Of a stretch of DNA of 64,000 bases, positions 1-9,362 are shown one piece after another (the first letter of the stretch is position 1; each line of letters begins with the position of its first letter). Under the pieces are notes generated by a model. The model saw only the letters and a list, made by a program, of their open reading frames with translations. It was not told the DNA's origin and made no database searches. Position numbers and translations under genes: made by a program. The stretch is taken from assembly GCA_001567485.1 (NCBI GenBank), contig JZRA01000050.1, positions 40,742 to 104,741 of the forward strand, given 5' to 3'. The stretch comes from Chloroflexi bacterium OLB13. Its GTDB lineage: Bacteria; Chloroflexota; Anaerolineae; Aggregatilineales; Phototrophicaceae.

Positions 1-1447
1 CGCCGTCGTAGGTGTATAGATCGTCCAGCACGCCGGGGATTTGCAGGCCGGCGAGGTTGACGAGCGTATCGCCGGAATACGCCGCGATGGCGAACTGCCC
101 ACGCAGGATATCGGGCGCGGCTTCGATGGCTTCTGCGCTCAGCGTAAACGCCTGATAGCCGGCGAGGTGTGGAAACTTGGTTTGAACCGCGTCGGGAAGG
201 CCCGAAACGCTTGGCGATACCGGATAGCTCACAAAGTCGCCGCTGATACCGAATACCGAGACTTCGATGCTGCCATCCGCGCTGTACAGCAGACGGTATT
301 CTTCACTGTCACTGGGTTCGATGTCCCACGCGATGGTGTCCGCCGTGACCCAATGCGCGCGCCGTTCGCGCAGGTTGGCGCCGGTTACGGATCCACCGCC
401 GGCCGTGATGACCATGACATTGAGGTTGGAGTCGAACGTGAAGTTGACCGTCTCGCCGTCGGCAGACACGTTGAACGCGATATTCACGCCGCCGGCCTCT
501 CCGCCAGCGCCGTAGTTCACATCCCATGTGCGCCCGATCGCGGCCTTCGCTTCGTAGTCACCGGCCGGCAAGGCGCTGGTCGAGAATGTGTAGATCCCGT
601 CGCCGTCGACATCCTTGAGCCACGACAGCATGCAGTCGGGCATCCAATCTTCGGCGCAGCCCAGTCCGCTTTGAAAGCTGCCGGGGGCCGTGACGATCAG
701 ATGGCGCACGTCGTCCATGATCCACTTCGTCGCGGGATCGTACAGGAACGTCACCGCGCGATCCTCGGTGAGGTTAAGCGGGATGTTCGGGCCGTCGCGG
801 TCAGCGAAGCCGCCGTAGTTCTCGCCCCAACTGCCGTTGATGGCGACCTTGTATTCGTAACTGCCGGCCGTCATGTCGAACGTACGCTCGAAGATCTGGT
901 ACGGCTCGACGTAATCCAACACGGTTGCTGGGCAGTCTGGCGCCCACTCGCCCGGACAGCCCAATCCCGGTTGAATCGTGCCGGGGATGTTGACCATAGT
1001 AGGAATGACGACGGCGGGCTGAGCATTCGGCACGGCGGACACGCCGCCGTTGACGCTGTCGGTTACGACGCCCGTCGTGTGGTCATACGTGAACGTCACG
1101 TCGGTATCGGCGTCCAGCACCAGCGGGATATTCGGGCCGCCAGCCGCCGCGCCCGCGCCGTAGTTGCGATCCCACCCGCCGTCCAGCGCGACCTTGTACT
1201 CATAACTTCCAGCCGGAATGTTGAACGTGCCCTCCCAGAGACCGGTGTCCGGGTTGAGGGTTAGCGCGGTGGCCTCACATGCGGGCTGCCATTCGCCGGG
1301 ACAACCCACCTCGTCTTGGTGTGATCCGGGTATCACGACCTGCTGCGGGATCGGAAATCCGTCTTTGTTTTCTTGCGCGGCGGTATAGCCGACCGCCAGC
1401 AGAGCGGTCAATACGACAGCGCTCATCCATTTGCGTAACATGCTCAT
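1..1447 (-). CDS. Secreted pullulanase-type alpha-glucan hydrolase, N-terminal part (runs off the left edge)
   Basis: The gene starts at 1447 and reads leftwards off the window, giving 482 codons with no stop. Residues 1-23 form a signal peptide (hydrophobic VVLTALLAVG core). Next come three tandem modules of about 105 residues, each carrying a variant of GCPGEW..DC, a GSYEYK motif and a W..NYG..GGPNIPL motif. These are the X25-type beta-sandwich modules that precede the catalytic domain in pullulanases and related GH13 enzymes. The last 70 or so visible residues look like the start of the linker or the N-terminal catalytic region. The catalytic barrel is outside the window, so the reaction (alpha-1,6-glucan debranching) is inferred from the modules. 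The next gene upstream on the same strand ends 105 bp away. Confidence 0.8.
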   Translation of the reverse strand, partial: MSMLRKWMSAVVLTALLAVGYTAAQENKDGFPIPQQVVIPGSHQDEVGCPGEWQPACEATALTLNPDTGLWEGTFNIPAGSYEYKVALDGGWDRNYGAGAAAGGPNIPLVLDADTDVTFTYDHTTGVVTDSVNGGVSAVPNAQPAVVIPTMVNIPGTIQPGLGCPGEWAPDCPATVLDYVEPYQIFERTFDMTAGSYEYKVAINGSWGENYGGFADRDGPNIPLNLTEDRAVTFLYDPATKWIMDDVRHLIVTAPGSFQSGLGCAEDWMPDCMLSWLKDVDGDGIYTFSTSALPAGDYEAKAAIGRTWDVNYGAGGEAGGVNIAFNVSADGETVNFTFDSNLNVMVITAGGGSVTGANLRERRAHWVTADTIAWDIEPSDSEEYRLLYSADGSIEVSVFGISGDFVSYPVSPSVSGLPDAVQTKFPHLAGYQAFTLSAEAIEAAPDILRGQFAIAAYSGDTLVNLAGLQIPGVLDDLYTYDG

Positions 1448-1551
1448 ATCCAATCATCAACCTCACGCGTCAACTGTGGATCGGGGCTTTGCTGCCGCCA
1501 ACGCTGCGATTGTAGCGAATCGAATCGAGGGGACGGCATGACGCCCTCCCG

Positions 1552-2727
1552 CTATGGCGTTGTCAGGAGACGGTTGCGGCGCAGCGGCAGCCCAAGCAAG
1601 AGCACCGCGACGACCAGCGCAATCGCCAGCCCGTACAGGACGGGCGTAAAGCCGACGACGCCGATAATCGCGCCGCAGACGACCGGCCCGACGACCTTGC
1701 CGAGATTCTCCATCATGCCGACCAGCCCCATCCCCGCGCCGACGTTCTCCTTCGGGATTTGCTCCGTGACGAGCGCCGCGGTCGACGGGAAGATCAACGC
1801 CTGCGCGACACCGAGCAGCACGGAGGGCAGCAAGAGGGCCGCGCTGTTGGCTGTCGGCACCAGCACAACGCCCGCCGCAAGGGCGACCATGCCGGTTCGT
1901 ATGGCAGTGATATAGCCGAAACGCTGGCCGAACCATCCGCCGCCGGGGCCGGTTGCGATGTTGACCGCCTCTTGGATGGAGAAGAACGCGCCGATGAGCG
2001 CGACGTTGATCCCGGCGGTGAGGCCGTATACCGGCAAGAATGCTTTGATCGTGTAGAGGGCGACAAACACGCCCGCTTCGAGACCCCCTGACAACCACAA
2101 GCCCGGCGTCCGACTCCCGGTAGCGAGCGACGCGCGCATCTGTTTGAGGATCGGCGGGAACTCGTGTTGTGTGCGAACGGTCGGTTCAGGCAGGCGCAGC
2201 ACGGGGATGAGCGCTGCGGCGCTGATCAGGCCGATGATCGTGAAGATCGCCGCCGGATCGAGCGAGAGCAGCAGCCAGCCCGCCAACGCCGGCCCGACGA
2301 TGTATCCACCGGAGCGCGCCAAGCCGAACCAGCCCAAGCCCTGCGCCACCGAATCCGGCATCCGTTCGGCGATGTACGCGAACGTCACCGGGCCGTAGAT
2401 GGCTGTCGATACGCCGTGAATGATGCGGATCAGGAACAACTGCTCCGGTGTGCGCACCAGCCCGTAGAAGAACGGGACGATCACGAAGAACAGCGTCCCG
2501 ATAATCAACCACAACCGGCGTCCCCACCGGTCGGACAGCACGCCGATGAACGGTTTCAGCACCAGCCCACTGACGGTCGAGACCGAGACGATAATCCCCA
2601 ACAGCGCATCCGTCGCGCCCAACGCCGCGGCGAAGATGGGCAAGAGCGGAGTCTTGCCCATCTGATACGCCGTCCGCACGATGAAGTCGGCAGCGGTCAA
2701 TCGCCAGAAGTCGCGGGAATGCACCAT
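1552..2727 (-). CDS. Major facilitator superfamily transporter
   Basis: A 391-residue integral membrane protein with about twelve hydrophobic segments, the usual length for the family. The loop between helices 2 and 3 carries the MFS signature (GVLSDRWGRR, residues about 62-71). The first helix block includes Asp and Arg residues typical of drug- or metabolite-proton antiporters. It lies on the minus strand between the Asp-box protein gene (3 bp upstream) and the pullulanase-type gene, so it is probably cotranscribed with both. Nothing in the sequence identifies the substrate. An export or efflux role is family-level knowledge only. Confidence 0.85.
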   Translation of the reverse strand: MVHSRDFWRLTAADFIVRTAYQMGKTPLLPIFAAALGATDALLGIIVSVSTVSGLVLKPFIGVLSDRWGRRLWLIIGTLFFVIVPFFYGLVRTPEQLFLIRIIHGVSTAIYGPVTFAYIAERMPDSVAQGLGWFGLARSGGYIVGPALAGWLLLSLDPAAIFTIIGLISAAALIPVLRLPEPTVRTQHEFPPILKQMRASLATGSRTPGLWLSGGLEAGVFVALYTIKAFLPVYGLTAGINVALIGAFFSIQEAVNIATGPGGGWFGQRFGYITAIRTGMVALAAGVVLVPTANSAALLLPSVLLGVAQALIFPSTAALVTEQIPKENVGAGMGLVGMMENLGKVVGPVVCGAIIGVVGFTPVLYGLAIALVVAVLLLGLPLRRNRLLTTP

Positions 2728-2730
2728 ACC

Positions 2731-5700
2731 TTAGCCAATCGGGCTGATCTGGTACTGCTGGAGCATGGCGTTGAATTCGGCCAGATCGCCTTCGAGCAGG
2801 TGGTCGAACTCGGCCAGTTTGGCGTCAACCTGCCTCGCAAGCGCAGTGTAGACCTCGTGTGCTTGGTCGGTCGGCCGGTAATCCCCGGTGTTGACATCGT
2901 ACTGCAGCGCGGCCAGCTTGCGGCTGATCTGGATGCCGGAGTTCAGCATGCCGGGCCAGCCCTTCTTCAAGCCGGGCTCCAGCAGCGTCTTTTCGATCGC
3001 GAGCACGCGTTCACTTAACTGCGAAGCACCCTGAGCAAGCTGCGCCGTCTGCGCGGTGCTGCCGAGGCGTTCGCGCCATGCATCTAACTGACCACGCACC
3101 CTGCGCATCTTGTTGATGCCGCGGTTCGCATCCGAGAGTTTGTCACGGATTTGCAGCAGCAGGGCGTACTGGTCTTCGAGGTCTTCGTGCGGCGTGTCGC
3201 TGTACGGGTCAGCGATGACGGTGATCTCCGCCGACAGCGTTTGATCGAAGGCTTGGAGCTGGACAACGTACTTGCCGGGCGGCACGACCGGCCCGGGCAT
3301 CGTGCCTCCGAAGGGATCGTGTGCATCGAGGCGTACCGCTTCTTCCCCGCGCAAATCCCATACAAACTGGTTCCAGCCCGCTGACGATGTTAGATGCAGC
3401 GGTTTTGGCGCGCCTTCGGGCAGCTCAGCTTCGGCCTTCCGAATGTCGTCGTTGGTGCTGGTGACGGTACGCAGCACATGACCGGCCGCATCGCTGAATG
3501 TCATCACAATTGGCGTTTCAGGAACGCGGGCGAGGTGATAGCGGATGACCGCGCCACGCGGCGGATTGTCCCCCGAATCTAAGGGGATGACGACCTGACC
3601 ATTCTCCGGCGTCGGCGAGGCGATGAACGCCGCCACGACCCCCAACGTCGCCATATAGTTCTTGCCCGGCGCGTTGGTGAACGCCCCTTCGAAGATTTTG
3701 GGGGTGATGCGCTCTGCCTTGCGCGGCTGAAGCAGGGCGGCCGGCTCCCGATACAGGCCGTCGTGGAGTTGATGCAGCGCGGTCAGGTCATCGAGAATCC
3801 AAAACGACCGGCCGTGCGTCGCCGCGATCAGATCGGTTCCCTTGATCTTCAGGTCGTAAATTGGCGATATGGGCAGGTTGAGTTGTAGCGACTGCCAGCG
3901 CTCTCCGGCGTCGAACGAGATGTAGACACCGGTTTCGGTACCGCAGTACAGCAGGCCCGCTTGGGAGGGGTCTTCCCGGATTGCACGGGTATAATCGCCC
4001 TCGCGGATACCGTCGACGATGCGTGTCCACGTCGCGCCGTAATCCGTCGTCTTGTAAAGATACGGCGCAGGGTCGTCCAGCTTATAGCGCGTCGCTGCCA
4101 TGTAGGCGGTGGCTTTGTCGTGCGGCGACGGCTCGATCATGCTGATCATGGTGCGTTCAGGAAGGTCAGGCGGCGTGATGTCGGCCCACGTCTGCCCACC
4201 GTCGCGCGAAATATGAACTGGGCCGTCGTCGGCGCCCGCCCACAGTACGCCGGCTTCATGTGGCGACTCGGCAAATGCCCATACCGTCGCATACACCTCG
4301 GCGCCAACTGAATCACGGTTGATCGGGCCGCCGGTGGGCTGTAGGGTTTCGGGCGTGGCGCGGGTCAAGTCCGGGCTGATCGGCTGCCAGCTCTGGCCCT
4401 CGTTGGTGCTTTGGAAGATGACGTTTCCGGCTACGTACAGCTTGTTCGGGTCATGCGGAGAGATGACGATTGGATACGTCCACGCAAACCGGTACTTGTG
4501 GCTGATCGCGCCTTCGCCGCTGGTGGCCTCCGGCCATGTGCTAATCAGGCGTGTTTGCTTGCTGCGATGATCGTATCGCTGGAGGCTGTTTCCGCCGCCC
4601 GGCGAGCTTCCGACCGCGCCGACGTACACGATGTTCGGATCATTGGGCTTGACGGCGATGTAGCCACTTTCGCCGGTGCCGGCTAGGAAACAGTCCGTCC
4701 ATGTGATCGACGTATATGGGCTGCGGCTTGCTACGGCGATGCTGCTGTTGTCCTGCTGCGTGCCGTATACGGTATACGGGTCGCGGCTGTCGGTGTCGAG
4801 ATGATAGAACTGCGCGGTGGGCTGGTTATACAGCGTCGACCATGAATCACCGCCGTTGAACGAAACGCACGCCCCGCCGTCGTTGCCCTGCACCATGCGC
4901 TTCGTATCGTTCGGGTCGATCCAGAGGTCGTGGTTGTCGCCGTGCGGGGTCGAAATCTCGCTGTAGGTCTTGCCACCGTCGATGGACTTCCACAGGCTCA
5001 GGTTGTTGACGTAGACCGTATCGGGGTCTTTAGGGTCAGGGGTGATGTGCATGTAGTACCACGCGCGCGAGACCAGCTCGTCATTGGGCGCGATGTACGA
5101 CCACGTGTCGCCGTAGTCGTCGCTGCGGTACATGCCGCCTTTCTCGTTCTCGATCAGCGCCCACACACGCCCCGGCTGTGCGGGTGATGCGGCGACGCCG
5201 ATCTTGCCCAGCACGCCGGTTGGCATGCCTGTATTCTGCGTGATGTCCTGCCACGTCTCGCCGCCGTCCATCGACCGCCAAAGGCCGCTGTCTGGCCCGC
5301 CGCTGGAGATGTTCCAGAAATTGCGATACGTCTCCCATACCGCGGCGTACACAATGCGCGGATTGTTCCGGTCAATCGACAGATCAACTGCGCCGGCCTT
5401 CTCGCTCTTGAACAAAACGTGCTTCCACGTCTTGCCGCCGTCGGTCGATTTGTAGACGCCGCGCTCTTTGTTGGGGCCGAACGCATGCCCAAGCGCCGCG
5501 ACGTATACCGTGTCGGGGTCTGTGGGATGAATGCGCACCTTACCGATGTGGCGTGTCTCGGCCAAGCCCATGTGCTGCCACGAGCGCCCGGCATCGGTCG
5601 ACTTGTAGACGCCATCGCCATAGGATACGTCGATACGGATGGTCGACTCGCCCATGCCGGCATAGATCACGTTCGGGTCGCTCTCTGAGACCGCCAGCGC

Positions 5701-5904
5701 GCCCACCGAGGATGTCTTGAGGAATCCATCCGAGACATTCTGCCAGTACGTACCGGCATCTTCAGTTTTCCATACGCCGCCGGCGCAGGCCCCAAAGTAG
5801 AACACGCCGGGGCGGGATGGGTCGCCAGCGACCGCGACGACACGACCCCCGCGAAACGGGCCAATGCAGCGCCAACGCAGCAAGTTCTCTAGGCTTGAGG
5901 TCAT
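2731..5904 (-). CDS. Asp-box (BNR/sortilin VPS10-like) beta-propeller protein
   Basis: The protein has 1057 residues from the ATG at 5904, chosen because GGGAGA lies 7 bases upstream; the open frame extends 46 codons further 5' but that part looks non-coding. At least ten Asp-box motifs of the form S.DGG.TW occur (for example STDAGRSW, STDGGKTW, SMDGGETW, SRDGGQTW, TTDYGATW), each closing a propeller blade. Repeats of the type HDPN.LYVAG and DPDTVYV alternate with them. The architecture is that of the VPS10/sortilin-like 'exo-sialidase' or photosynthesis-stability-factor-like propellers. The C-terminal 300 residues form a beta-rich domain followed by a helical tail. No signal peptide or anchor is visible, which is unusual for this family. 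The biochemical role is unknown; hydrolase activity should not be assumed. Confidence 0.8.
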   Translation of the reverse strand: MTSSLENLLRWRCIGPFRGGRVVAVAGDPSRPGVFYFGACAGGVWKTEDAGTYWQNVSDGFLKTSSVGALAVSESDPNVIYAGMGESTIRIDVSYGDGVYKSTDAGRSWQHMGLAETRHIGKVRIHPTDPDTVYVAALGHAFGPNKERGVYKSTDGGKTWKHVLFKSEKAGAVDLSIDRNNPRIVYAAVWETYRNFWNISSGGPDSGLWRSMDGGETWQDITQNTGMPTGVLGKIGVAASPAQPGRVWALIENEKGGMYRSDDYGDTWSYIAPNDELVSRAWYYMHITPDPKDPDTVYVNNLSLWKSIDGGKTYSEISTPHGDNHDLWIDPNDTKRMVQGNDGGACVSFNGGDSWSTLYNQPTAQFYHLDTDSRDPYTVYGTQQDNSSIAVASRSPYTSITWTDCFLAGTGESGYIAVKPNDPNIVYVGAVGSSPGGGNSLQRYDHRSKQTRLISTWPEATSGEGAISHKYRFAWTYPIVISPHDPNKLYVAGNVIFQSTNEGQSWQPISPDLTRATPETLQPTGGPINRDSVGAEVYATVWAFAESPHEAGVLWAGADDGPVHISRDGGQTWADITPPDLPERTMISMIEPSPHDKATAYMAATRYKLDDPAPYLYKTTDYGATWTRIVDGIREGDYTRAIREDPSQAGLLYCGTETGVYISFDAGERWQSLQLNLPISPIYDLKIKGTDLIAATHGRSFWILDDLTALHQLHDGLYREPAALLQPRKAERITPKIFEGAFTNAPGKNYMATLGVVAAFIASPTPENGQVVIPLDSGDNPPRGAVIRYHLARVPETPIVMTFSDAAGHVLRTVTSTNDDIRKAEAELPEGAPKPLHLTSSAGWNQFVWDLRGEEAVRLDAHDPFGGTMPGPVVPPGKYVVQLQAFDQTLSAEITVIADPYSDTPHEDLEDQYALLLQIRDKLSDANRGINKMRRVRGQLDAWRERLGSTAQTAQLAQGASQLSERVLAIEKTLLEPGLKKGWPGMLNSGIQISRKLAALQYDVNTGDYRPTDQAHEVYTALARQVDAKLAEFDHLLEGDLAEFNAMLQQYQISPIG

Positions 5905-6019
5905 TTTGAGATCTCCCGCAAGAATGAAACTGGTGGAGAGTGTAGCGTAACTCAGCCTGTGAGGTATGCCGCGCGTAAGTCCACTTGACGAACGAGCGTC
6001 GTGATTGGACGGTGAAAGC

Positions 6020-6051
6020 AAAACCGCCGCGCAATTTTGCACGGCGGTTTT
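6020..6051 (-). terminator. Intrinsic terminator, minus strand
   Basis: A perfect 10-bp stem (AAAACCGCCG pairing with CGGCGGTTTT) with a 12-nt loop lies 27 bp beyond the stop of the giant exoprotein gene. The flanking A and T runs make it usable in both directions. It separates the exoprotein from the Asp-box gene, which starts at 5904. Confidence 0.75.
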
Positions 6052-6077
6052 CCGAACATGGGGTTACTTTGGCCGGC

Positions 6078-9000
6078 TCATCCGCGCCAGCCGGGCGCCG
6101 CCGGTTCAGGCACCGGCAGCACGTCCGGCGCTGGACGTGTCATGCTGCGCGTCGACGTGTCGAAACCGGTCAGCGTGATATCGTCAACGTAGTACTTCCC
6201 GCTGCCCGTATTGGCCTTGATCTGGAGCTTGAGATCGACCGGCGTTCCAGCGGCCACCAGCGAGTCCGTCATCAGCGTGAAGTCGTACGTTCCATTCGGA
6301 ACGATGATCTTCAACTTGTCCCTTGACCCATCCGCGTAATCAACGATGAGCTGGATACGGCTGCTTGCGTCAAGGCTGCTCCCGCTTACATATGCACTCA
6401 TCACGACAGTATCGCCAAGCTGGAAGTTAGCGAACGCGGGTTTTTGCGTCGCGGTGGTGTTGGCGGTTGCCTGTGCTGTCACTTGCAGCGAGCATTCCCC
6501 GTTGTTCGCGAACAGCTTGTCGAACGTGCCATCGCCGTCGGTGTCCTTGTTGCACTTGCGCTTGGCATCCGAGACATTCGTCGCCGACCAGCCGTGCGCG
6601 TTCGTTAGTGTGAGGCCCGGTATCTCAAAGCCACCGTTCTCGAGGAAGAACTCAGGCAGGATGACCGGGTTAACGGTTATCAGTACGGTCGCCACGTTGG
6701 AGTTCGTCGTACCGTCGCTGGCGTGATAGGTGAACGAGTCACCGCCAGTAAACCCGGCGTTCGGCGTGTAGACGAAGCCGCCGTCGCCGTTGAGCGTGAG
6801 CGTACCGTTGGTCGGCCCACTGTCCACGACCGCCGTCAGCGAGTCACCGTCGATGTCGGTGTCGTTGCTCAGTACACCCGGAGCGGCGACGTTGAGCGCA
6901 GTGTCCTCATCGGTCGTGTACGCGTCATCCACGGCGACCGGCGCGTCGTTGACCGGGTTGACCGTGATGGTCACGGTTGCGCTTGCCGAGTCGATTTCGC
7001 CGTCATTCGCTTTGTACGTAAACGTATCGGTGCCGTTGAAATCGGCGTTCGGCGTGTAGGTGAAGCTGCCGTCGCTGTTCAGCGTGAGCGTGCCGTTGGT
7101 CGGCCCGGTGACAAGCACCGCCGTTAGCGGATCAGCCTCTGCGTCGGTGTCATTAGCGAGCAGGCCGGTAGCAGCATCGACAACCAGCGCCACGTCCTCA
7201 TCGGTCGTGTACGCATCATCGACGGCGACCGGTGCGGTATTCGATCCGGCGCTGAACGTCAGCTCGACGAGCTGAAGTTCAGGCGAGTAGATCGGGTCGC
7301 TGGTGCTCAATGTCGCGCGGTACTGTGCGTAACGCGCTGACGCGCCGATTGACGCATTGTTCGAGATCGCAGTCCAGCCGCTCCACGTGCCGTCGGGTGC
7401 CGCTGTGTCGCCAGAGCGCACTTCCATGGCGATTGCTGTGCCGGTTGGCTCCGTGCTCTGCCAGCTCATCAGGCCCCATGTGCCCGCGCCGCCGCCGTCG
7501 AACACCCGCGACGTGAATGTGCACGGGGTCGTGTACGGCGACATACGCATCCAGTCAACCACAAGGTCGATTGTCGCTTCGCCGGCGTTGTTGTTGTAGT
7601 CGCTGAACACCGGGCGCATCGTCGTAGTCGAATCCGTGCCCGGCAGTGTGACCGCGAGTTGATAAACCTGAACGTTGTCGACATAGAACGTGACAAGGTT
7701 CGACAGCCACTCGATGCGATAGACGTGCGGTGTTCCGATGTAGGCGGACGAACCCGGTATCGCAACCTCGACCGTTGAGCCATTTTGGTTCACACGGGCG
7801 TGAACCGTGTTGACCGTGCCGCCGGTGCTGAACATGACCCACGACTGTCCGCCGATCGCATTCAGGTCGTAACCGAAGCCGAGATGCTGATATGTATCTG
7901 CGCCGAATGTCGCGCGCGCCTCGAAGACATGACCGGCTTGATAGAAACCAGACGTTGCGAGCAGAACGTCGTTGACGGCCACGGAGCCGCCGTTCACGGT
8001 CGCGCTGGGCGTATTGTATAGACCCTGCCAGTTGCTGACCGTCCAGACGGGATTGAGCGCAGTACCGCTGAACTCGTCAGACAGCGATGCAGCGAGACTC
8101 ACTGCGCCATCGCCGCTTGGCCAAACGGTACAGTCGCCAGCGCCAGCGCCGAAATCGACGATTGTCGTGTCGGTGAGCGATATCGGCGGCGCATCCTCGG
8201 TCGTGAACGTCCACGTGTTCGGCGTGCCCAGCGGGTTGCCTGCCAAATCCGCGACCGTGGCGGCGACTGTGACGGTATAGGTGGTTGCGAACGCGAGGTC
8301 GGCGTCTGGGTCAATCGTGACCGTCGCCAAGACACTGTTGTACGTCACTGTCGCAGGCACATCTGACGGCGCACCCTGCGCACGCAGCGTGAACGCACCG
8401 GTGACGGTGGCCGGATCGAGCAGTTCGTCAAAGCCGATCACAACCGACGTGCCAACAGGTACGCTGGTCGCGGACTGCACCGGCGAACGCGAGATGATCG
8501 ACGGCGGCGTGACATCCGACCCTGCGTTGTACTCGATCGCTACGAGCTTCAGCACAGGCGTGACGAAGGGATCCGTCGTGCTGAGCGTCGCCTCGTATTG
8601 GATATAACGACTGGTGACGCCCACCGCCGCGCCGTTCGTAATCGACTGCCATGCGCTCCACGAGCCGTCAGGCACGACGGTCTCGCCGGTGCGCACGCGC
8701 ATCGTGATCGCAGTCCCTGCCGGTTCGGTGCTCGTCCACACGATGTCGGCCCAGTCCGACGGCGTGCTGCTGCCGAAGACGCGCGACGTGAACGTGCACG
8801 GTGAGCTGTATGGCGTGACGCGCGCCCAGTCGACGGTGAGCGGCGTGCTGGTATAGAAGTCGCTGAAGGCCGGGTACATCGGCGTCGCAACCGTCAACGG
8901 TGAGGTGTAGACGAGGACATCGTCGATGTAGAAATTGAACCCGGTTGTCACCCACTCAACCCGATACCGGTGCGGTGAGCCGAGGTAGGAGGCGCCGCCC

Positions 9001-9362
9001 GGAATGGCGAAATCTGCACTGCCGCCGGACGTGTTCATACGCACGGACAAGCCGCCGCCACTGTGGGTGCTGAACATCGCCCACGGCAGATTCATATACA
9101 CTTCGTTGCCGGCGCCCGCGGTCAGTGTGCCGCCGCCAAAGCCTCCATTCTGGTACGCTTGCGATGTGAACGTCGCCACAAACTCAAGCGTCAGGTTGGC
9201 GGAGTAGGGGCTGTCCGTGGAGACGCGCTGGCCGTCTAACGAGAGCGCGCCGCTGCCAACCGAGGCGGTACCGCCGGTGTTCCACGGAACCGTGCGGGGA
9301 ACCCAGCCAGCAGGTATCGACGTGCCGTTGAACTCCGATGCGGCGACCGACGATAGGATCAC
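6078..9362 (-). CDS. C-terminal half of a giant secreted multi-domain protein (frameshifted from the 9359-14230 reading frame)
   Basis: This frame of 1094 codons has no signal peptide and opens inside a domain. It is the continuation of the gene at 9359-14230. The order of modules is: a LamG/concanavalin-like domain (residues about 10-190), an Ig-like module with TPPSII..SPV (about 285-390), a second copy of the LamG-like domain (about 420-610), two tandem cadherin-like repeats each starting APVAVDDAYTTDED (about 705-900), and a C-terminal carbohydrate-binding-like jelly roll (about 905-1060). The internal copy of the LamG entry sequence reads GDGAVSLAASLSDEF; restoring one G at about 9362 makes the junction read GDGAVILSSVAASEF. 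Independent translation from the overlapping GTGA is possible but would give an unexported protein. Confidence 0.75.
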   Translation of the reverse strand: MILSSVAASEFNGTSIPAGWVPRTVPWNTGGTASVGSGALSLDGQRVSTDSPYSANLTLEFVATFTSQAYQNGGFGGGTLTAGAGNEVYMNLPWAMFSTHSGGGLSVRMNTSGGSADFAIPGGASYLGSPHRYRVEWVTTGFNFYIDDVLVYTSPLTVATPMYPAFSDFYTSTPLTVDWARVTPYSSPCTFTSRVFGSSTPSDWADIVWTSTEPAGTAITMRVRTGETVVPDGSWSAWQSITNGAAVGVTSRYIQYEATLSTTDPFVTPVLKLVAIEYNAGSDVTPPSIISRSPVQSATSVPVGTSVVIGFDELLDPATVTGAFTLRAQGAPSDVPATVTYNSVLATVTIDPDADLAFATTYTVTVAATVADLAGNPLGTPNTWTFTTEDAPPISLTDTTIVDFGAGAGDCTVWPSGDGAVSLAASLSDEFSGTALNPVWTVSNWQGLYNTPSATVNGGSVAVNDVLLATSGFYQAGHVFEARATFGADTYQHLGFGYDLNAIGGQSWVMFSTGGTVNTVHARVNQNGSTVEVAIPGSSAYIGTPHVYRIEWLSNLVTFYVDNVQVYQLAVTLPGTDSTTTMRPVFSDYNNNAGEATIDLVVDWMRMSPYTTPCTFTSRVFDGGGAGTWGLMSWQSTEPTGTAIAMEVRSGDTAAPDGTWSGWTAISNNASIGASARYAQYRATLSTSDPIYSPELQLVELTFSAGSNTAPVAVDDAYTTDEDVALVVDAATGLLANDTDAEADPLTAVLVTGPTNGTLTLNSDGSFTYTPNADFNGTDTFTYKANDGEIDSASATVTITVNPVNDAPVAVDDAYTTDEDTALNVAAPGVLSNDTDIDGDSLTAVVDSGPTNGTLTLNGDGGFVYTPNAGFTGGDSFTYHASDGTTNSNVATVLITVNPVILPEFFLENGGFEIPGLTLTNAHGWSATNVSDAKRKCNKDTDGDGTFDKLFANNGECSLQVTAQATANTTATQKPAFANFQLGDTVVMSAYVSGSSLDASSRIQLIVDYADGSRDKLKIIVPNGTYDFTLMTDSLVAAGTPVDLKLQIKANTGSGKYYVDDITLTGFDTSTRSMTRPAPDVLPVPEPAAPGWRG
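6662..7243 (-). repeat. Two tandem cadherin-like (VCBS/Big_9-type) modules of about 290 bp
   Basis: Two adjacent coding repeats, roughly 6950-7243 and 6662-6955, encode near-identical modules that begin with APVAVDDAYTTDED and end with TITVNPV or LITVNPV. Conserved inner motifs are LTAV, GTLTLN.DG.F.YTPNA and D.FTY. The DNA of the two copies is also closely similar, pointing to recent duplication or gene conversion. Such modules act as extended spacers in surface proteins. Confidence 0.8.

Noticed and set aside
41..1264. Long plus-strand open frame opposite the pullulanase-type gene
   Set aside because: It is antisense to a well-supported gene, has no recognisable domain and its composition (Arg, Gly, Val rich) is typical of antisense frames in GC-rich DNA.
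9359..9362. Programmed ribosomal frameshift at the junction of the two exoprotein frames
   Set aside because: No slippery heptamer precedes the GTGA overlap and no stimulatory stem is obvious; a lost G explains the junction equally well and restores the conserved LamG entry.
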